In this document: positions 25,132-33,961 of the stretch, one piece after another | Layout: each line of letters opens with the position of its first letter | Numbering within the stretch: the stretch's first letter is position 1 | Assembly (NCBI GenBank): GCA_019695185.1 | Contig: JAIBAN010000069.1 | Coordinates: 1-41,767, forward strand | DNA length: 41,767 nucleotides | Source: Blastocatellia bacterium | GTDB lineage: Bacteria; Acidobacteriota; Blastocatellia; Chloracidobacteriales; Chloracidobacteriaceae | Reading direction: 5' to 3' | Made by a program: the position numbers and the translations under genes | The notes under the pieces: model-generated | Seen by the model: the letters and a program-made list of their open reading frames with translations, nothing else | Database searches by the model: none | Told to the model about the DNA's origin: nothing

Positions 25132-26646
25132 ATGAAATGCGACACTGGAACACCAAATTTGACAACCCGACGGTTTATTAAAGTACGCTTGGTTTACACG
25201 CTCCTTGGTTTTTGGGGACTTTTTCTATTTCAAACCGTCCAGGAAGCGACCCTGGCCAATTCCAACCACATATCCCCGGCTTTGAAAAGTGCCGGTGGCT
25301 TTATTCAAAACAATTGCCCTTCAACACCCATTGTGAATCAACAAAAGGTAGATGGGGCATTAACAACCGGTGATTGCGTCATCAAGGATGAACGGGAACG
25401 GTTCGCCGATTTCTACAGTTTTGAGGTTTCCGCCGGACAGCAAATCAACCTTTTCTTGAAACCGACCTTTGGTCCCAGTTTATTTTTGATGGATGGGAAT
25501 GGTGTGACAATCCGCAAGCAGGAGCCGTTTTCTTCCTCGGCCCGCGATGTCAGGTTGGTTTTCCGAGCACAGCGAAACGACAAAATGGTGGTTCGGGTCA
25601 CCAGCACCACCAACCGAACGACCGGTCCCTACTCTCTCACCTTGTCTCTTTCCAATTGCGACGCGCCCCCTATCAATCCAGACGTGGTCGTGAACGGTTC
25701 AATTACTGACACCGATTGTGTTTTCAAGACCGGCGGGTTCGGGGCCTCCGATGAAGCTATCTTTGCCGATTTCTACTCCTTTACAGGAGTCCTGGGGCAA
25801 CAGGTGGTCATCTCCCATACGGCGACGTACCGCCCAGAACTGGTCCTGCTTGACGCCAACGGGGTTCAGTTGGCTTCAGCCGCCAACAGTTTTTCCCATC
25901 CGAATGATTGCCGGCTGGTATTTACCCCGCTGCAAACGGGCAAGTATCTGATTGGCGTTCTTCCTGACCAGCGGGAAACGACAGGAAATTACACTTTGAA
26001 TTATGCCATTCCCACCTGCCAACCAATCCCCGTTTCATCCGGCCAGCCCATCGTTGGAGCCTTGGCCCCGACAGATTGCATTCTTGAAGGTTCGATTCCC
26101 CGCTATACGGACCGTTTTGCAGTTTCTGGAATTGTCGGGCAGGAACTCACCGTTACGTTGACGGCAACCGATTTTTCACCCCGGTTGGTGATAAAAAATC
26201 AAAATGGCGTAACGGTGGCAACAAAGGAGTTTAACCCAGCTCGAATTGCCTACACTCCTTTGCAAACCGAACCGTTGACAGTCGAAGTAACCTCTGTTTT
26301 TCAAAATGACACTGGTTCCTATGGGCTGACAGTCTCAAATGGAGTTGATTATTCGATTTCCCTGAGTCCATCCCAACTGATCCTTCCCGCCAAGGGAACC
26401 GGGTCGGTAACGATTCTGGTGAGCCGCTTGGGTGGTTTCACCGGAAATGTGGTGGTAACACCTCCAACAACTGGAACTTCCAAAATTCAGCTTTCACCGA
26501 CTTCCCCGCAGGTGGTTACCGGAGATCGAGTAAGTTTCACCTTCAAGACCAAAAAGGCAAGCCCCGGAATGTACCCACTGGTGTTTCAGGCGGTTGACGC
26601 AACCGGGCGACAACGCTCCGCCACGCTCTCGCTGAGTGTGCGGTAG
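25132..26646 (+). CDS. Secreted protein with three PPC-like repeats
   Basis: A 504-residue exported protein. The ATG follows GAGGAGACACTT. A basic N-terminus leads into a hydrophobic segment (about 20-43, VRLVYTLLGFWGLFLFQTV). Three beta-rich units follow, about 70-170, 185-300 and 310-400. Each opens with a Cys-containing strand, a GALTTGDCVIKD / GSITDTDCVFKT / GALAPTDCILEG block, a DFYSF or DRFAV strand and a closing GxYxLxxS, the pattern of bacterial pre-peptidase C-terminal (PPC) domains. The last 100 residues look Ig-like (YSISLSPSQLILPAKGTGSV). No catalytic domain is present, so it is probably a surface-binding or matrix protein. It precedes the sigma-kinase genes by 82 bp and may share their transcription. 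Confidence 0.8.
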   Translation: MKCDTGTPNLTTRRFIKVRLVYTLLGFWGLFLFQTVQEATLANSNHISPALKSAGGFIQNNCPSTPIVNQQKVDGALTTGDCVIKDERERFADFYSFEVSAGQQINLFLKPTFGPSLFLMDGNGVTIRKQEPFSSSARDVRLVFRAQRNDKMVVRVTSTTNRTTGPYSLTLSLSNCDAPPINPDVVVNGSITDTDCVFKTGGFGASDEAIFADFYSFTGVLGQQVVISHTATYRPELVLLDANGVQLASAANSFSHPNDCRLVFTPLQTGKYLIGVLPDQRETTGNYTLNYAIPTCQPIPVSSGQPIVGALAPTDCILEGSIPRYTDRFAVSGIVGQELTVTLTATDFSPRLVIKNQNGVTVATKEFNPARIAYTPLQTEPLTVEVTSVFQNDTGSYGLTVSNGVDYSISLSPSQLILPAKGTGSVTILVSRLGGFTGNVVVTPPTTGTSKIQLSPTSPQVVTGDRVSFTFKTKKASPGMYPLVFQAVDATGRQRSATLSLSVR

Positions 26647-26728
26647 CCACAGAAAAAATCTTAATTTGATCGTTTTCCAAGGGCTGTTTCGTTGGGATTT
26701 TACGCTAATCGGAGTGAGGTCGGGAACT

Positions 26729-27304
26729 ATGTTGCCAAAGCAGGATTTGACGCAACTTTTACTTGATTGGAGGAACGGTGATGCAGAGGCATACAACCGA
26801 CTGATTCCACTGGTGTATGACGAATTGCGGAAAATCGCACGGCGAATCGTGGCCGATCAGCGGTCGGACCTGCGGCACACGTTGCAACCGACAGCGATTG
26901 TCCACGAAGCCTATTCCAGATTGATTCATGAAAGCGAGATTGAATGGCAGAGCAGAGCGCATTTTTATGGAATTGCCGGACGGACCATTCGCCGTATCAT
27001 CGTGGACGAGTTTCGCAAAAACAACGCCGAAAAACGTGGCGGCGAATGGGAACAGGTTTCGTTAGACGGGGTCCAGGCGGCGGTCAAACTACCGGATGTA
27101 AATCTTTTGGCTTTGGACCGGGCGCTTGAGAAGCTGGAATCTCTTGATGAACGCAAGTCCCGGATTACCGAACTCCGCTTTTTTAGCGGATTGACCAATC
27201 TGGAAATCGGTGAAGTGCTCGGCATTTCAGACAAAACCGTCGAACGGGAATGGTCGGGAGCCAAAGCCTGGCTGCACCGGGAGCTGACAAGGGAAACCCT
27301 ATGA
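26729..27304 (+). CDS. ECF sigma factor, TIGR02999 type
   Basis: A 191-residue sigma-70-like factor. Start MLPKQDLTQLLLDWRNGDAE. Region 2 contains YDELRKIARRI and LQPTAIVHEAYSRLI, hallmark blocks of the TIGR02999 ECF family common in Acidobacteriota and Planctomycetota. Region 4 is LRFFSGLTNLEIGEVLGISDKTVEREWSGAKAWLHREL. Its TGA overlaps the kinase ATG (CTATGA), so sigma factor and kinase are translationally coupled. In this family sigma activity is thought to be linked to the neighbouring Ser/Thr kinase rather than to a classical anti-sigma factor. It is unrelated to the ECF protein at 2384-2938. Confidence 0.93.
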   Translation: MLPKQDLTQLLLDWRNGDAEAYNRLIPLVYDELRKIARRIVADQRSDLRHTLQPTAIVHEAYSRLIHESEIEWQSRAHFYGIAGRTIRRIIVDEFRKNNAEKRGGEWEQVSLDGVQAAVKLPDVNLLALDRALEKLESLDERKSRITELRFFSGLTNLEIGEVLGISDKTVEREWSGAKAWLHRELTRETL

Positions 27305-29340
27305 GGTCGATGGAACAACACCGGCGCGCCATGGAGATTTTTCAACAGGCTCTGGACATGCCACCGGAGGTCCAATCGGAATGTATTCAGGCTCTTTGCG
27401 CCGGGGATGAAGCATTGTTGCAGGAAGTCCGGGAGCTGTTAAAAAGCCACCAGGAAGCCGGTTTTCTTTCGGAAGCCATTCAATCGAAGATTGCCGGGAT
27501 GGCCGAGGCTGTCGTTCAGGCACCCTTGAGGGACGCCTTGGCGTTGATCGGAAAAAAGTTAAAAGGGCGCTATCTAATTGAAAAAGAACTTGGCAGCGGC
27601 GGGATGGGGCGGGTTTTCCAGGCCCGCGACGAAGAAGTGCATGAGCGTCTGGTTGTGATCAAGGTCTTGCTTGAAACCTCGGAGCCAAATGAATGGCTGC
27701 TCCGGAAGTTTTCCCACGAAGGCGAAGCGCTGGCCCGGATTGACCATCCCAACGTCGTGAAAGTGCTTGACCGGGGGACCTACAATCGTCAGCCATTTCT
27801 GGTCATGGAATTTATCCAGGGCGAACCCCTGACCAGACTCATTCAACGCGGGATGGTTCCGTTAAATGTCGCTGTCAGGATTGTAACAAGTATTTGCCAG
27901 GCTTTGAACGCTGCCCATCATGAGGGAATCGTTCACCGTGACCTCAAGCCGGACAATGTTATGCTCTGGAAACTGAAGGATGGCACCCAAACAGTCAAAT
28001 TGATTGATTTCGGAGTGGCCCGGATTGCCAACCCGCACTCGGCTGAACGGACCACGACCGCCTTCCCGGTGGGAACGCTTCCTTATATGGCGGCTGAAAT
28101 TCTGAGCGGCGGTGAAGCGACGGTCGCCTGTGACGTCTATGCGCTGGGCGTTATTACCTATGAACTCCTCACTGGACAGCGCCCTTTTCAGGTTGAAGCC
28201 ACAACCCAGAACGCCGCCATGTTCCAATATTGGAATGCTCAAAACGAGCGCTGCTTCGTCCGTCCGAGGGAGCTTCGCCCCGAAATCCCCAAACCTATGG
28301 AATCTGTGGTTCTCAAAGCCCTGGCATTTCACCCGGAGGACCGGTTTCACAATGTGCTCCAGTTTGAACGGGAGTTTTCAGCGTCCGGTGCCTTACCCGC
28401 CCCTGCTGACCCGAAATCCGAAATCCGGGTGGTGCCGCCCAGCCCGTTCCACACTGCCGAAACAGCGGTTTTTACCAGTGGGAAACCTGATTCACCAGCC
28501 TCCCAAGCCGATTCGTCAAACCAGCCTGAACGGTCATCCAGGGGCGATTCCTCATCTTCCTCCGGCTTGGATGAGGCACAGCCCCATCTTTCAGTGCCCT
28601 CTGCCTCTCACGCGGTTCCAGCAGCTCCACCAGCGGCACCAGCACTTGAAATCGCACCCTCGAAAGAGAAACCCATCCCGGTGGGCCTTCTGGTTGCAGG
28701 AATCACCTTGGTGGCCGTTGCAGGAATGGCGGTTTGGCTGTGGGGTGGCAGCCGGTTCACCCAGGCTGGACCAACCCACTCTGCGGATCGTTCCACTTTG
28801 ATGCCTCTTCCAATGCGAGCGGCCTTACCCTTTGAATCGGTCGTCTCCTTGAAAAGAGCCACCACGGGCCAAACCAGCGGAGTGAACATTAACCAGGCCG
28901 AACAGAATATTGAGTGCCAAACCGGGGATGAAATCCGATTGAGGGTGAATCCAGCCAAAGCCGGATACGTCTACATCCTCAGCGAAAGCCCGCGCCCGAC
29001 GGAGGAACTGCTGCCCCGTTACACTATCCTGTTTCCTTCACAACAAGACAATCACGGTTCGGCCCGCTTCGGTCGCGGCCAACATATTGATCTTCCGGAA
29101 CCCACCGCCAGACAAGGCTTAAAACTCGCCGGAGATAAAGGTACGGAAAAGCTGTGGATTGTCTGGGCGGATGAAAGCGTGGCGGTGCTGGAAACCGTCA
29201 GAACCCTGGCCAATCCAAGGGACAACGGAGCGATCCGAAAACGGGAGCAGGTCACGGCGGTCCGCGACCTGCTGGAGGCAGCCTCCGTCTCATCCGGCGA
29301 CCGGCTCGCCAATCAATGCCTGAAATTTGAACATCACTAG
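27301..29340 (+). CDS. Transmembrane Ser/Thr protein kinase with DUF4384-like sensor
   Basis: A 679-residue Hanks-type kinase. Residues 1-80 are helical. The kinase domain is about 88-360: glycine loop LGSGGMGRVF, VIKVL lysine, HRDLKPDN at 212-219, DFGVA, and an APE-like segment replaced by GTLPYMAAEIL. A Pro/Ser-rich juxtamembrane linker follows, then one membrane helix near 458-482 (IPVGLLVAGITLVAVAGMAVW). The extracytoplasmic part resembles DUF4384 (QTGDEIRLRVNPAKAGYVYI, then a LLPRYTILFPS-type strand). It starts at the ATG overlapping the sigma gene stop and probably phosphorylates that sigma factor or its targets. The adjacent gene encodes a second, free DUF4384-like protein. Confidence 0.93.
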   Translation: MRSMEQHRRAMEIFQQALDMPPEVQSECIQALCAGDEALLQEVRELLKSHQEAGFLSEAIQSKIAGMAEAVVQAPLRDALALIGKKLKGRYLIEKELGSGGMGRVFQARDEEVHERLVVIKVLLETSEPNEWLLRKFSHEGEALARIDHPNVVKVLDRGTYNRQPFLVMEFIQGEPLTRLIQRGMVPLNVAVRIVTSICQALNAAHHEGIVHRDLKPDNVMLWKLKDGTQTVKLIDFGVARIANPHSAERTTTAFPVGTLPYMAAEILSGGEATVACDVYALGVITYELLTGQRPFQVEATTQNAAMFQYWNAQNERCFVRPRELRPEIPKPMESVVLKALAFHPEDRFHNVLQFEREFSASGALPAPADPKSEIRVVPPSPFHTAETAVFTSGKPDSPASQADSSNQPERSSRGDSSSSSGLDEAQPHLSVPSASHAVPAAPPAAPALEIAPSKEKPIPVGLLVAGITLVAVAGMAVWLWGGSRFTQAGPTHSADRSTLMPLPMRAALPFESVVSLKRATTGQTSGVNINQAEQNIECQTGDEIRLRVNPAKAGYVYILSESPRPTEELLPRYTILFPSQQDNHGSARFGRGQHIDLPEPTARQGLKLAGDKGTEKLWIVWADESVAVLETVRTLANPRDNGAIRKREQVTAVRDLLEAASVSSGDRLANQCLKFEHH

Positions 29341-29408
29341 GTTGGGGCTAAGAAAAGCGCACTGCCTTTTCCGAATGCCTCACCTGACTCAGCCAAGGAG
29401 CGACCTGG

Positions 29409-30311
29409 ATGTCACGACTTTTTCAAAAACAAATGTTCCCAACCAACCTGATTCCGCTCTGGTTCGGCTTGATGGTCCTGTTGCTTCCGACCGCGCTTCC
29501 GACCGTGGCCCAGGAGCCCCAGACCGACTCGCGCGACATTGTACGAATATATGACACCTTTCAACGGAAACGCCGCCCTCAGACATCGGTGGCCAAAGCT
29601 CCGGAGCCGAAACCTGCCCAGCCTCAAAGCCAAACGACTGTTCAGCGATTGATCGGGGTCACGTTTTGGAAAGTGGTCCCGGAGAAGAATCCCCGATTAT
29701 TGAGTCAGGGTGCAGCCAAGGTTGCGGATGGGTGGGTAGCTGAACGGGTTTCACCAGAAACCCGTTTTTCAAACGGGGATCGGGTCCGCCTGACCATCGA
29801 AGTGCCGGAGGAAGGCTATCTGTACATTTTTGACCGCGAAAAATATGCAGATGGCACCTTTGGCGACCCGTACTTGATCTTTCCCAGCAAAACCATTCGG
29901 AACGGCGACAATCTGGTCGGACCGGGATTGTTGGTGGGGCTTCCGGCGCAAACTGACAATCCCCCCTATCTGGATTTGACCCAAAGCCGTTCCAACCACA
30001 CGGCGGAGGAAATCAGTCTGCTCGTGGTGGCCAAGCCAATCCCCGGCCTCATCACCGACCATGACCCGCTAAAAATCGAAAAGGCTCAATTTGAAGCTTG
30101 GAATCGACTGCAAACCCGCACCCGGCAACTTGAATTGCCGATGAGTCGGGAAACCGTCGGATACACGCTCAAGGAGCGGGAAGCTGAAAACGGAGTCTCG
30201 GCCCGTCGCTTGCAACAAGGCGACCCGCTACCCCAAAGGCTCCTTCAGGTTGAAACCACCCAAAACGCTCTCCTCGTCACCGTTCCGCTTCTGATCGGCA
30301 AAGCGAAATGA
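29409..30311 (+). CDS. Exported DUF4384-like protein
   Basis: A 300-residue protein. The ATG follows AAGGAGCGACCTGG. A signal peptide of about 35 residues (NLIPLWFGLMVLLLPTALPTVAQ) precedes a Pro/Lys-rich linker. The main domain, about 80-250, is beta-rich: GVTFWKVVPEKN, RFSNGDRVRLTIEVPEEGYL, YLIFPSKTIRNGDNLV. This is the same fold type as the C-terminal part of the preceding kinase, with GDxVRLxIxxxxxGYxYIF as the shared core. Function is unknown. It lies 68 bp after the kinase in the same direction and may present ligands to, or compete with, the kinase sensor. Confidence 0.8.
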   Translation: MSRLFQKQMFPTNLIPLWFGLMVLLLPTALPTVAQEPQTDSRDIVRIYDTFQRKRRPQTSVAKAPEPKPAQPQSQTTVQRLIGVTFWKVVPEKNPRLLSQGAAKVADGWVAERVSPETRFSNGDRVRLTIEVPEEGYLYIFDREKYADGTFGDPYLIFPSKTIRNGDNLVGPGLLVGLPAQTDNPPYLDLTQSRSNHTAEEISLLVVAKPIPGLITDHDPLKIEKAQFEAWNRLQTRTRQLELPMSRETVGYTLKEREAENGVSARRLQQGDPLPQRLLQVETTQNALLVTVPLLIGKAK

Positions 30312-30416
30312 GGTCCGGATGAGGCTCAAGTTGTTGGGCTGCAATGAAACCGAACCGGCTCCGCTGAAATGAGAGCCGAATGGTATTGAACCGCCTCCCT
30401 GCGAAAGGAAACCATC

Positions 30417-32159
30417 ATGTTGAAACTCCAGCGATCCCGTATTGTCACAACCATTGTCGGCTGCCTGTTGCTGACCTTGTTTTCACCTTCTCTGGAAGCC
30501 TTGGCGACGGAAAAGGACAAAAAAGAAAAAGAACAAATTCCGAAAAATTTTGCAGAACTCAAGACCTACAGCAACAACCTGTACGACACTGATTCGGCCT
30601 TCCATCAGGATGTTGACGTGCTCTATCTGCAACTGCAGCAAAAGCACGGCGAGGAAGCCTTCAAGATCAACACGCTGGATTTGTACGGCCAACAAACCCT
30701 GCTGACCGGCGACCAGAAAGAGATGCCTCCCATGTTATATGACAATCCGCTGGTCCAGGATTACGTCAATCGGGTTGGGCAATCGCTGGTGCCGGCGAGT
30801 TCGGCCAACGTCTTTGCGTTCAAGGTGCTGCTCAATCCCGTTCCGGAAGCCAAGACCCTCTCCACCGGAACCATTTACATTTCAACCGGGCTGCTCGCTT
30901 TCGTCGACAACGAAGCGCAGTTGGCTTATGCCCTGGCGCATGAAATCGCCCATGTCGAAAAGGAACATTGGAAGCAGGACATTTTGATCCACCAGGCCCA
31001 GCTCAGAATTAATGAAAAACAAACCGAAAAACGGAACGACATCAATTTCTGGAGTACAATTGGTGGGGCGCTGATTCCGGGCGTCGGGTCAAATGGACTG
31101 GCTCAATTTGCCATCCGCAACGTTCTGCCTTCGGTTCTCAAGCTGAAAATCCCAAATTCAACCGTAAGTTGGGACAAGCTCCAGGAGGATGAAGCTGACC
31201 GTGTCGCATTGGATTACCTGCTGAATCGCAACTACGATCCGCGTGAAGTGCCGAAATTTTATGCCCGGATGAAGCAACGAACCCTTTCCGACCGGCGGGC
31301 CAAATTAGGCTTTATGGCTCAGGCGCAACGTATCACAGAACGAGGGCTTGAGATTGAGCGGTTTCTCAGCTCGAACAATAAACTTGGACAGTCGCTGGTG
31401 GCAGGCAGCATCACGCTGTCTGAACTGGCGAACCGTCCGACTCCGCAATATCAACACTACAAGGAAAAAGAACTCAATCCCAGCCAAAACGCACCGGAAC
31501 GGGCCGCCGCCGCCAATCAGGCTCTGGCCGGAAATCTCTCGCTTGAGCTGAAAACGAAACTTGACACCGGTGAACTGGTAGGCAGCGGGCCTGAGTTTGT
31601 TGCCGTCATGGCAGAGCTGAAACGTGACAACGGCTACCGGGCGTTGCAATTTGACATGTTTCAGACCGCCCGTGACAGCCTCAAGGAATCATTGGAAATC
31701 CGGTCGAACGACCCGCTGACACACTATTATTATGGGTTGGTTCTGAAGCTGAACGGTCGGAGCGCCTTTGACAAAAACCAAGCTGTGCAGGAATTCTCCG
31801 CCGCCATTGAACTGGACCAAAGAGGCATGCTGCCGGAAGCTCGGCTCCATAAAGCGATTGGCCTGATGGAAACTCCCAACGAAGTCAATAATGCTGAAAT
31901 CGTAACCCTGCTCAAGAAATACACCGAGCTCTATCAACGGGATAACGGCGGGGCGGTGCCGAAAAACATGCGGATCCTGTACGGCTACATGCAGGAAGTC
32001 GGCGATTTGCAATGGTTTGCGCCTCCGGTTGGGATTGTTTCAACCAAAAACGTGGAGCCGATTACGGTAGTTGAACCGCCACCACCACCCGACACGACGC
32101 CAAAACCAGTGGCCCCGCCGCCGACACGACCTGGCCGCTCCAAACCACGGCGATCCTAA
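30417..32159 (+). CDS. M48-family zinc metalloprotease, exported
   Basis: A 580-residue protein with a signal peptide (MLKLQRSRIVTTIVGCLLLT to about residue 30) and a good ribosome site (GAAAGGAAACCATC). The zinc-binding HEIAH is at 175-179 (ALAHEIAHVEKEHW), and the third ligand is probably the Glu of QEDEADRVALDYL near 259. This is the M48 (BepA/LoiP-like) arrangement. After about residue 390 the sequence is helical and TPR-like (SLKESLEIRSNDPLTHYYYG, VQEFSAAIELDQRG). The tail is Pro/Arg-rich. BepA-like proteins handle misfolded envelope proteins; here the gene sits between envelope stress-type signalling genes and an exported caspase. Confidence 0.92.
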   Translation: MLKLQRSRIVTTIVGCLLLTLFSPSLEALATEKDKKEKEQIPKNFAELKTYSNNLYDTDSAFHQDVDVLYLQLQQKHGEEAFKINTLDLYGQQTLLTGDQKEMPPMLYDNPLVQDYVNRVGQSLVPASSANVFAFKVLLNPVPEAKTLSTGTIYISTGLLAFVDNEAQLAYALAHEIAHVEKEHWKQDILIHQAQLRINEKQTEKRNDINFWSTIGGALIPGVGSNGLAQFAIRNVLPSVLKLKIPNSTVSWDKLQEDEADRVALDYLLNRNYDPREVPKFYARMKQRTLSDRRAKLGFMAQAQRITERGLEIERFLSSNNKLGQSLVAGSITLSELANRPTPQYQHYKEKELNPSQNAPERAAAANQALAGNLSLELKTKLDTGELVGSGPEFVAVMAELKRDNGYRALQFDMFQTARDSLKESLEIRSNDPLTHYYYGLVLKLNGRSAFDKNQAVQEFSAAIELDQRGMLPEARLHKAIGLMETPNEVNNAEIVTLLKKYTELYQRDNGGAVPKNMRILYGYMQEVGDLQWFAPPVGIVSTKNVEPITVVEPPPPPDTTPKPVAPPPTRPGRSKPRRS

Positions 32160-32281
32160 CCGTCAAGGTCACGGCTTCAGGCCCGGGATAGGTGAGGTTC
32201 GAAGGAAACCACTGCGCCTGAAGTCGCTGCGCTTGTTTGTGCGGCGCGGTTTGCATTCCAACTTCCGGAGGGAGACCAGTC

Positions 32282-33892
32282 ATGAAAAAAATTCTGGGCC
32301 TGTTTTTACTGGTACTTGCGGGTGGACTCAGCCTCACCCTGGAAAATCCCGGTTGGGCCGAAGAAAATCCTCCCGCAGATCCATTTATCCTTGAACTGCC
32401 TGATTTTAACCTCAACTTCATCAGGGAACCCACGGCCTTTATTCCATCCAACGATGTGCATAAGGTGCGGATTCGCATTCAGGAACCGTTTGCGAGCAGC
32501 ATTGAGTATCATAAAATCACGATTCGAATTAACGGCGAGGCTTCGGGTCCGATTCAAACCCTGGGTTCCGGTTCAACCGGCAAATGGGTTGATTGTGATT
32601 TGGACCGGTTTTCACGATTCAAATTCAAAGGCGGGAAGAATGTGGTTGAGGTCAAGGCAACTGACCAGAAAGGGAGCACCTTTTATGCCTCGTATGTGCT
32701 CACCAGCCGCTCCGATTTCGCTCCCGGTTCCGCCGGTTCTGTCGTTTATCAACCGGTCTCGAAAGGCTCGGACCAGACCCCACCCACTATTTTTGTGACT
32801 GAACCCAGAGGGGCGGCGACGGTTTCCGGGTTTCCGGCTACTCTCAAAATATCCGGCTCCGTGACCGATGATTCAGGCACCGTGACGGAACTCAAAATCA
32901 ACCAAAAATCAGTTCCTCTGAATAAAATTGAAGGTCGCCTGCTGTCCCAGGGAAAAGCTGCACGGAACGATACGAGGTTCGAATTTGCCCTCACCGTCCA
33001 GGTCGAATCAGCCGCAACGCCGGTCATACTGGAAGCAAAAGACGGCGCAGGTAATTTAACGAAGATCACGATTCCGGTTCTTCTGCCAAGTCAGGCCAAT
33101 GCTCCAATTGTCTTTACAGGGCAGAAATATGCTTTGCTGATTGGGGTCTCCCAATACCAGAACGCCGCCAACGGCGTACGCAACCTCCAGTTTGCCGATG
33201 CGGACGCACGGTCCTTGCGGGATTTCCTGCTTTCCGAGCAGGGTGGAAAATTTGCCCCGGCAAACGTCACCTTGCTTGAAAACGCCAAAGCCACCACCGC
33301 CAATGTCCGGTCTGCCCTGGACCGGCTGAAAATGCAGGCCGGTCCCAACGATCTGGTCTTTCTTTTTATCGGCGGTCACGGTGGCCCTGACCCGGTTGCC
33401 AAATACAATTTATACTTTGTGATGTATGAATCTTCAATTGGCGGGTTCGAGCAAACCGCCCTCCCAATGACCGAAGTGCAACAGGTAATTACCAAAGAAC
33501 TCCGGGCTCAAAGGGTAGTGGCCTTGATTGATACCTGTCACAGCGCCGGCATGACTTCCAGCGTCAACACCCGTTCGCTGGAAAACAACTTGGTCAATCT
33601 CTATGCCGCCAAACTGTTTTCGGAAACCGGACGGGCCATTCTCACTTCGTCGGATGTCAACGAGGTATCGCAGGAATCCACGAAGTGGGGAAACGGACAT
33701 GGTGTCTTCACCTGGGCTTTGCTGGACGGATTGAACGGTGCCGCCGACTTGGATAAAAACAACTTGGTGACAACCAACGAATTGTTTCTCTACACTCGTT
33801 CAGTGGTTCAGGCTGAAACAGGATTTCAACAAAACCCGCGCGCTTTTGACGGAAACAACGGCAACTTGGTTTTGTCTTTGGTAAAAAAATAG
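32282..33892 (+). CDS. Exported caspase-fold (C14) protease
   Basis: A 536-residue protein. Signal peptide MKKILGLFLLVLAGGLSLTL, with GGAGGGAG upstream of the ATG. Two beta-rich, Ig-like segments occupy about 30-275 (the second reads TPPTIFVTEPRGAATVSGFP). The C-terminal peptidase C14 domain starts near 283 (YALLIGVSQYQN). The catalytic dyad is visible: His in GGHGG near 366 and Cys in LIDTCHSAG near 419, with LTSSDVNEVSQES downstream. It is exported, unlike the cytoplasmic caspase-VMAP protein 1.3 kb downstream. A hairpin directly after the stop suggests a transcription unit boundary. Confidence 0.93.
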   Translation: MKKILGLFLLVLAGGLSLTLENPGWAEENPPADPFILELPDFNLNFIREPTAFIPSNDVHKVRIRIQEPFASSIEYHKITIRINGEASGPIQTLGSGSTGKWVDCDLDRFSRFKFKGGKNVVEVKATDQKGSTFYASYVLTSRSDFAPGSAGSVVYQPVSKGSDQTPPTIFVTEPRGAATVSGFPATLKISGSVTDDSGTVTELKINQKSVPLNKIEGRLLSQGKAARNDTRFEFALTVQVESAATPVILEAKDGAGNLTKITIPVLLPSQANAPIVFTGQKYALLIGVSQYQNAANGVRNLQFADADARSLRDFLLSEQGGKFAPANVTLLENAKATTANVRSALDRLKMQAGPNDLVFLFIGGHGGPDPVAKYNLYFVMYESSIGGFEQTALPMTEVQQVITKELRAQRVVALIDTCHSAGMTSSVNTRSLENNLVNLYAAKLFSETGRAILTSSDVNEVSQESTKWGNGHGVFTWALLDGLNGAADLDKNNLVTTNELFLYTRSVVQAETGFQQNPRAFDGNNGNLVLSLVKK

Positions 33893-33917
33893 GCGCTACC
33901 TGAGTTTGAGTAGCGCC
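33892..33917 (+). terminator. Stem-loop after the exported caspase gene
   Basis: A perfect 8-bp stem GGCGCTAC / GTAGCGCC with a 10-base loop begins at the stop codon and is followed by AAATTTT. It is a likely but weak intrinsic terminator, separating the signalling genes from the conflict-system genes. Confidence 0.55.
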
Positions 33918-33961
33918 AAATTTTGGGGAACCCCTTTTTTGAGTCAACCGGAGGAGGAAAA

